From Archilochus colubris (taxonomy: Eukaryota > Chordata > Aves > Apodiformes > Trochilidae), in NCBI GenBank assembly GCA_023079485.1, contig CM041097.1:16605658-16669657 (forward strand): a DNA stretch of 64,000 bases. The letters are read 5' to 3'. A model generated the notes under the pieces. The model searched no databases and was not told where the DNA came from. It saw only the letters and a program-made list of their open reading frames with translations. Made by a program: the position numbers and the translations under genes. Shown here piece after piece: positions 52,801 through 61,800 of the stretch. Position 1 is the stretch's first letter. The number at the start of each line of letters is the position of its first letter.

Positions 52801-55800
52801 CAAACAGTGGGTACTTGAGCAGTGTATCTGTGGCAAGGAGCCAGGCTGCCCAGCCACCAGCACCTTGCCAGGCACTCGGAGGCTTTGCCAGATTTGGGCT
52901 GCTGCACACTCCACTTTGAAAGCAAAGCAAGGATCTTGGATCAAAGGCTCTTTCTCAACAGCCACTAACGAGCTCCATGTGCACTGCTGCATCTCCAGTG
53001 CCAACCTCTTGATGGAAATCTTTTTTTTTTTTTTTGGGAGCAAGAGGGGTGGGGACCTACTGATGAGACATTTAGTTCCAGGCTGAAAGGAGCTACTGTA
53101 CCAGCACTGAGCAACTGCCTCTGGGACTTATGAATCTGTGCTTTGTTCAGTTTAAATCATATCTCAGCCTATAAGGATCATCTCTGAAAACAGGATTTCT
53201 CTAAATTCAGAAATTACAGACCTGCTCTCCAGCTGCAGCAGCAAAGTTAGCAGAATCAACCTTGGATTTTCCACTTTCCTAAAGCAGCCAGGGCAGCACA
53301 ACAAAGGCAGGAATAAGCAGCTGTAAATGCTGGGAATAAACAACCAGCCTCTTATCTCCACAGCAGAGTGCAAAAGATGCAAAGACATTTTTATGGCCTG
53401 ATCTTTCAGGGCAAAGGATAGAGCAAGCAAAAGGGTTTCAGTCTGTACTACACCAAAGCACCCCAAAGCAGACTCACTTTGCTCCGTGCTGCTTTCCCCC
53501 CTGCACTCCCAGCTCCACAATCTGCATGATGTTTAAGTTGGGGCAAAACACAGCAGCACCAAACAACTTTATCTCTTGCTTCCAAGCATCAGAAATCAAT
53601 ATACAGCCTCTTACCTCCAAGCCACACACCCTCTGGTTTGGAAGGACTGAAGAAAGCCAAGAAGTACTCAAGAGCATGCATGTGCACTAAGCCTCCACGT
53701 TTTCTGTCTGTTCAAGCTGGGAGAAGGGAGACAGAATCCTGGACTTCTTCCTTTGCCACATAATCTCAAGGAAGTGACCTTCGTGCATTTGTGGCTTTGA
53801 TTACAGAGTCAGAAACAAAAGCCTTTCCAGTCTGAGTCAGGGGATACAAGAGCTTGAAACGTAATTGTTAAAAATGGAGGAGAGCTGGGAAAGCATGACA
53901 ATTCTTTTGTTTCCCTTTGTAATATTAACCTCCTTTATTAGGAAACAAAACCAAGTGAAAAAAACCAGCAGTTGCTGACAGAAAGCATAGCAAAAGTCCC
54001 CATAGGTCCCTGCCAGCCCTCCCTGTACTGAAGACCCCCACACCATCAGTTCCATGCTTGCTGGAAGCTGCCAGGGCCCCTCCAGCTCTTCCTCCCAAAG
54101 CATCCCTGCCCAGGGGACAGAAGGGAACTTGATGCTAAAACTTGGCACAGAGCTAAAACTTCAAGCTGCCTCCACTCTTGGCCCCAGGGAGCAGGGGCTG
54201 AGCTCTGCAGGAGCAGGAAAGCTCCTCTGCTGATTTATTTGGTGGGTAAATGAAGATAACCAGAGCTTGTCTTCTCCACACACCTGTCCTCAGTGCATTC
54301 CCTCACCTCCCCACAGGCCTCTGCTGTGACAGGTACCCCCAGGGACAGCTTTTCACTGGATTCCTCCAGCTCCTTTCCAACACACACCTTGGATTGCTGC
54401 CTCTGATGTGGGATGTGACACTTTGGGCAGGGAACCAGGAGTGCAGAGGTTATTTTCCTGCCCATCAATTAAAACTTATTCTGATGTGAGGGTTGGTCTC
54501 CAAGACTGCAGTTTGCTGCTGGGAGATGTTCAGGGGTAAATCCTTTCCCTGCTGATCCATAGCTGCCTTTGCAGGACTGTTTTCTGTGTGCAAAACACCC
54601 AAGTTTTACATTATCTTCCTGATTTTCTTCCTTCTGGTGCATCAACCCACGAGACTTCACACCTCTGGGCTTTGAGACAGCCACACCAGCTGCATCAAGC
54701 AGAGCACAGATAAAACAGACAAAACCTGAGCTCTCCTCCAAAAGAAATGTCAGACAACTACGTAATACTGCTTGAACTGACAACAGAAAAAAAAAATAGA
54801 ACAAAAAAAGAACAAATCCAGGAGACTGTAACCTCCAGAGCTCCAGCCTGACCTCCAGGCATACACAAAATCTCAGATTTACACACTTCAAAATTTAAAA
54901 CATAAACCTGATCCTCCTTCCCAAACCCAGCTCAGCACTGTTATTTTCCTGTGATATGAGTATGGGTACCCAAGCTTCTAACTCACCCCCCTGTCTCATA
55001 CCTTTTGGCTGCATAACTTAGGGTAGGAAGGCTGATGCCAAGGGACCAACACAGCCCAGGGCCTCAACATAGGCTGGAAGACACAGGCCAGGAGAAACAT
55101 CACAAAATGCACCAGAGCTGGTAGGAGCTCTGGATATGCACCAGAACCACCTCTTAGTTGAATGCTCTGCTTTGGTTATTTATGCTCTCCACAAATGATC
55201 AGTGACTATGCACAAAGAAGAAACTACAAAGACTTTTTCACCCCTTTTTTTTCTTATAATGCATCAATGGATTTGATAATCCATCTGTTTTAAAAGAAAA
55301 AAAAAATTCAAGTTCAACACCTGGAGTGAACCAGATTGTTTTTATCAGAATGGGAAGTGAGAACCTCAGGGTCAAACTTCTGAAAGCAACAGCCAGAGCC
55401 AGACACCTCCCATGCTTCCAGCTCCTCCCTAACTCTACCAAACAGGAGGCACCGAGCACCAGAGGCTCCAGTGAGCTGCAGAGCAGAGTCTGAAGCCTGA
55501 GTTTTACTGATGCTGCTGAAAGGAGAAGCAGGGCTGGCTGGGGCCACACAATCAAAGAGGAGGAGGCTGCTCTGTTCCCCTCACCTGAGCTCTGGGGCTG
55601 CCTCCAAACATCACCATCAATTCAGACACCTCCAGAGGGCAGCTCAACACATCCAACTGGTATGTGGTGTGGTGCCAGAGGTGTCACACCCTCCTTGTTT
55701 AATGTAGAGGAGGTAGCTTTGAGCAGATATCCACCTTTTAAACAGCTGCAGACAGAGATTTTTTTCCCCCAGAGTTGCTGGGTATAAGCAATTCTTCTCA

Positions 55801-58800
55801 TAGTTGTGAGACTACAAAAGCTTTCTGCAAAGTGCTCAATATAACAGGTTTCATGAAAAAAACAACCCAAGCTGGCCCAACATCAGGCAGGAGGATGCCA
55901 GCTCAGGTCCAGACCAGTGAGTGAAGGGGTGAGCAGCTGAGACAATTTTGGGTGAGTGTTTCAGAGCAACAAACTTGGGTTTGTCTCCAAAACACAGAAT
56001 CCCCAAAATAAGATGGAAAATAAACAGTGAGTCATTTTTCCTTAGAGAAATGACGTGCAGGTCACCTGGGTGGTGCCAGCTCCTGCCCTGCTGGGATAAC
56101 CACAGGGACAGGAATAGCTGGAGGAGGGGTACAGCTCCTCAGAGGTTCCAAGGCTTCCAAACACACAGATCTGGGCTGGGTAACTCAGCTCTGGGCCACA
56201 GATAGTTTCTCTATCTAAGAAAAAATAAGAATTTAAATAGAGCATCCCTTAAGATGCCAATGGGAAGCTGATAAAGGGTTGAGCAGGGGGAAAGTCTGCA
56301 ATTCAGAGGCCACCAGAAGAGCTCCAAGGTGGGGTTTGGGGATGTGACCCCCACCAAAGGCTCTGTTAACCCTGGAGTGAATTTCTCCCTGGGAGGGTGG
56401 TGAGACACTTGCAGAGGTTGCAAACCACTACAGAATTTTATCATTTGCACCCAGAGGTGAGCAGGAAGATGAACACTGATGTCTTTATCCCCAAGACAGC
56501 ACCTCTTCTACATCAGCTGGAAAATCAAGCTCAGAAACAACAGCCTTCAATCCAACATTGCTTGGATTGCCCATGACTGCTTTTAATGTCTAAACAGCAG
56601 CACTTTTTAGGCTACTTTCAGCATTTTTGACCCTTCTTCTCACCTCTTTTCCCAACATGCAGAGGTGATGGGTCTTGAACTGAATGACAGAGCATTTAGC
56701 AAGGAAAAGTGCCCCTGGGTATTTGTGTGGGGGAGGGAATTTAAGCTAATATATTCCTGTGCCAATAGCTTTATCCTCTTTGCAGTCCCTGAGAATGAAC
56801 TGGCCTCCATCTGTACAGAAGATTAGTGGGACTGCTAATCACTAATTATGACTCAGAGGTTTTAAGAGCAATGCAGACTGTACAAGGGTGGCCTGATTTT
56901 CAGAAAATGAGGAGACCAAGATAGCACACAGGGTTATTTTAAGCACAGGGACAGTCCCAAGCAAGACTGCAAAGAGCTGCAGTGACAGGGCTAGCAAAAG
57001 GAGCAAAAAAAAGCTAAACATTCAGAAAGACAAAAAATGAAGTATGGAAAAATCAGTATGTATCTGAAATACTTCATTTGCCTTTTCATAAGGCAGTTAG
57101 AACAACCTGGACATCCCCTCTACACAAAATGAAGATTAATCCAGGCAAGTTCCTGCAGTGCCACCTTGGTACAGGGGTCTGGTTTTGAAAAGAGGCACCA
57201 GTAACATTTGAAAGCCAACGAATTTTGTGAGCTGTGTCAGATTCTTTTTTTTTAAAAATATATATATTTATACAGGCCAAAGGTTTAGTGAATAGAAGGC
57301 ACTGTTTAAAACTGGCACTGAGACACCCAGAAGGAAATGAAGTTCACAGTCTGGTTGTGAAGTTTGTCTGTTAGGGTGAAGGGAGGAGTGGTATAAAAAT
57401 CATTTTTGTTTGAAGAAAGTCTCTCAAACAGAAAACACTCGATCATGAGCTCAAATGGAAACACGTCTGGCAGAGAGCTTTGGAAAGCTGCTGGTGGGAG
57501 CCATGGAAAGCCAAACTGAACTGAAAGCTGTCAGAGGGGCAGTACCCAGAGCTGGTCTTGTTCTCAGCTCCAAAAGAGGCTCTCCCAAATCCCAGCAAAG
57601 CCTCAGTGTGCCAGGTGTGGGTGTGCCTGAGGTTTCAGGAAGAGCCAAAGCTCTGCAGGTGATGTACGAGCAGTGTCACAGCCTAAGGTCAGATCCCTTC
57701 AAAAAGCAGCTAGATGAAAGCACTCAGAGCAAAGCTTTGCAGAGCACCCGGTAACTCCCAATGCCCAATCTGAAATCTCAGCATTCTCTAAAAAGGTCTT
57801 CAAGCTTCCTTTGGAAAGCCCTAATCCAGAAGAGCACCCAAGATGCTTCCTCTGAGCATCACTCCCAAGGCTGGTCTGGTGCAGAGGAAGGAAAGCTCTG
57901 CCCTGACATCACCACTCCAGCCCCTTTTCATCATTGTGAAAAGAGGAGGAAAAAGGCATCTCCAGCTCTGTTGTCAGCATTTTTTTTTTTTTAATGACAA
58001 GTTAAGGTGTGGTAGCAGAGGAAACAGTCCTCAATATCCCAACCACCTACGTGAGCAACACCGGAAACAGAAGTCAGACACTTCCTCTCCCATCCCTCCA
58101 CCCCAGGTACATATGGGATGGACAGACACACAAAGCTGCTTTACTCTGCTTTGTCAGCAAAACTTTTTTCACTTCACACAGAGGAAATGACTTTTCAGAG
58201 GTTAAAAAGCATTGTGTCTGAAAAATAAAAAAAAAACCCAAACCAAAAAACAAACCACCACATGGATTCAATTCACACTTTTACACCAGAGATCATTGAT
58301 CAGAGATCAAATGAGCAGAATTGCTTCAGCTGAGGGATGCTCCTCTCCCCACTGCACATCCAGCGGATATTAATCACAATCTGTCATCATATTCTGCAGG
58401 GAGTTTGGGGACAGTTTGCCTAATTCTTCTTTTCCCCTCTGCAACAAGCAGACTGACTGATGGGCACTGTAACCCTGACACTAAAGTGTGCACTTAACTC
58501 GGTTTGCATTTATAAAAAGTTGGCTGCATCATCAGACCTTGATACTGCTTTTCATTCATGCTTAAAGCATAGAATGCACATACCATGAGATTTATAGGAA
58601 TAAACTGGTATTTGTACCCTAGGGAAATTGGTGCACTAGTGATATGGTACTGTTGACATCCCAGTGGGTGTCAGGACAGTGGTGACAGCAGTAACTGAAC
58701 ACAGGGCAGATGCTGAGGCTTCACCTCTGCTTTTAACCTCATTTACGTAAAAAATTCACTTTCCATTTTACTGGGCTATAATTAAGTCTAAGACAGGTGG

Positions 58801-61800
58801 CCTAGAAAACCAGGATGTGGACAGCCCTGCCAAAAGCTCTATTTTGAAAGAAGTATCAGGACACCTAGAAGTGCCATGCTGTTCTTTTGGGGACAGAAGC
58901 CCTCCCCCAAAGCCTTTCTGGCAGGCCAGAGCACTGTGTGCCACAATTCAACAACAAAAACCAACCCTTGCTCTTTTCCCTAGGAGGAAGTGGGTACCCT
59001 CAGATGAAAGCTTCTACACTAAATCATCACCTAGGATTCTTCCCAAGCCCCAATAGTTCAGACTGACTTGCAGCAGTCAGAAGACCCACAGCAGCTCTTC
59101 CAGCTCGTTTCTGCAAGTCTCTGGTTTTTCTAGGACAGGCTTTCAGATGCTCTCTGCCACAACCAAGACAATGTTCCCTGGCATCCAACCCAAGTGCTGA
59201 CAGAGGAGACTGTATTCACACACTATACAACCCTCCTCCCCTCACAGGGTTATTCCGGAGTGGGATGGGACACCCCAACAAGACTTTGGCTCACAAGCTC
59301 CTCCAGATGAATAGGGCTGGGAAAACAGGACATGCCTACTGCTCTGATAGATGATGGCAAACACCTTGGAGCAGAGACCAGCTTGAGAAAGCACCTGAGC
59401 TTCTCTTGCTGGCTGGGGCTGAAGTCCCTGCACATGACTGGGTGGAAACAGCATCCAGTAAGACCTCAGAAGGTGTTCCCTACACACACATATGCTAAAT
59501 GTTAAGAGGGCTAAAAAGAGAAGGTGACTGATAAAGGCTGGTTTGCTCTTGTTGGTTTGTTTTTTTCTTCTGTACTTAAAGCTGCTAAGGCAGGTAAAGG
59601 CTTTATGTCAGCAGAGAGGATTTCAGCCTCCCTGACCAGCTCTGCCCCTGTGACAATCTCTGCACCTGCCAACTTCAGACTTTGTGACCTGTTTCCCAAT
59701 TTGTTACGTGATGCACAGCCCAGGGAATCCTCCTAAGGAGCAAAAGTATAAGTTTAGTCAAAGAGCCTTTATACACAAGCCTGTATAAGAGCAAAATTAT
59801 CTATTTTCACACCTGGAATATGAATGGAGTTGGAGAAGTACAAACATTCTTAATGAAAGCAAAGTGGAAAAGGACTTTGTTAAGCACCTGTCTGGGTGTC
59901 AATATTACTAAGAACACAAGGCAAAAATCTGTTGTCATCTGCCTGCTACAGGACTAGCAAGAACATAAGACAAGTAGCATCCCTGGCAGGTAGGAGAGTG
60001 CTGTTACACATTATGGGCAAAGTGCACAAAGAAGATAATTTTTCCAGGAAAAAAGAAATGTTACTTGATTCAAGCTCTTACAGCACTCTGATATCCCAAC
60101 AAACCAGGGACTTTTAATGCTGCTTGCTCAGTCCTGCACCCACTGGACCCAGCCAGGGCTACTGCTGTGGTTTTAACAGCAAAGAGCCAAGACCTCAGCA
60201 CAAAAAGCAATGTGTTACACAACCCAAGGAAGAGCTGCAGGGCTTTCTTTCAGCCATCTCTCTTTTCATACACCCCAAATTAGCACTAGGAAATTCCTGA
60301 CATTAAAATATGAGAGTCGCCTTGTTTCTTGCCTGGTTTCATCTCCCAGGGATGACAAGGCACAGTCTGACTCTCAGTGAAGCAAACACAAGGCAACAGG
60401 TCACTGCCTGTCCCCAGCAGTCTAGCTGTGTCCCCCATGGCTGTGACAAGCAGAGAGAAGCAGGGGGGGATGCTCTCAGTCCACTGCCCTGACTCATGGG
60501 CCACCTGGAAGGATGACACAAGGTCCCATCTGCTCATTTTACCCATTTTCACATCTCCACTTTAGGACACAGACACAAGTTAGTGATGCTGTTCATGAAG
60601 ATGGCAGACCAGTCCACAGCCAGCCACCAGGACACAGTGGGTTTGTCCTGAGGTACAATCACACTTTGTTTTGGAGAAAAAAAATTAATAAATCTCTTTT
60701 CACTTGGAGTCAGGTAGAGAACTGCAGCTGAACATGCTGTTGTCAGAGCTGGTCCTTACTGAGACATTATTCCAGCCCTGGAGGGGCAGGGTTTGCCTCC
60801 ATGGGGACACAGCATGCAGTGAAGGCAGCCTGAGCTCAACACTTGTGTGAGCAGACTCCAGAAATACCAGCCACACAATACAGGTGGAGCTGGATTGTGT
60901 TTAAAGAGAAAGAAGGGAGCCAGGGTTGGATCCCACATTTCTTCAGGCCAGTAAAGGTGGGCAAACAGGGAGCAATGATGTCTGTACTTCCCTAACTATA
61001 CACAATCCACATCCCTCAAGTGAAACACATTATATGTATCACAAAGTATTGACATCCATCACCTATACAAGATGACAAAATGCATTCAAGCCCTTGGAAG
61101 CATTTCTGTCACCATAAAACTCTTCTCCCACTTCTGGGCATCCCTTAGAGCTAAAGAGCAACAGATGGCTCTTGGATTAAATAGACATAGATGTCCTTTC
61201 AGCACAACTTTCCCTTGGATGTTACATCCTGCTGGCTCTGAAGAGAATAATTCTCCATATTGCAACAGACCAAGGAGAAGATAGAAGCAGCTTTGAGATG
61301 CTCAGGGTAATCCAGAGAATACTCACACCACGATCGGGCACACATCACAAGTTCACGCATGAGATAGAAACACAGACACACAAAAATAAGTAACTGCCAG
61401 CAAAACAGGGACTCCAGAAAGAGTGACACGGCACTGCCACTGGATACATCAATTGCGAGCACCGTGCCCGTTCTGCCGGGGGGAAGGGGAAGGAGCCTCC
61501 CAGGAGTTGTTTCAGGACCTGTTGCAGCCTCCCCCGCTTATAGCAACCCCTCTGCAAGGCAAAGTACTCTCTCACGACAGTCTGCTGCTGTTCAGCGACA
61601 CAAAACCAGGGAAAAGCCCAGCCAGGCTCTCCCAGCAGGCTCCCAGTGCCCCACGGCAGCGCAGGAGGAGCCGAGGTCCCGAGTGCGGGGACAGCGACAG
61701 CAGCACAAGGGGCTGCAACATAGGGACAGCCGCCTGCTCCAGCACATCAAATATCGAAAACTTCTCCCCCCAACCTCTCCGTTCAAAGCAGACACCCAGA

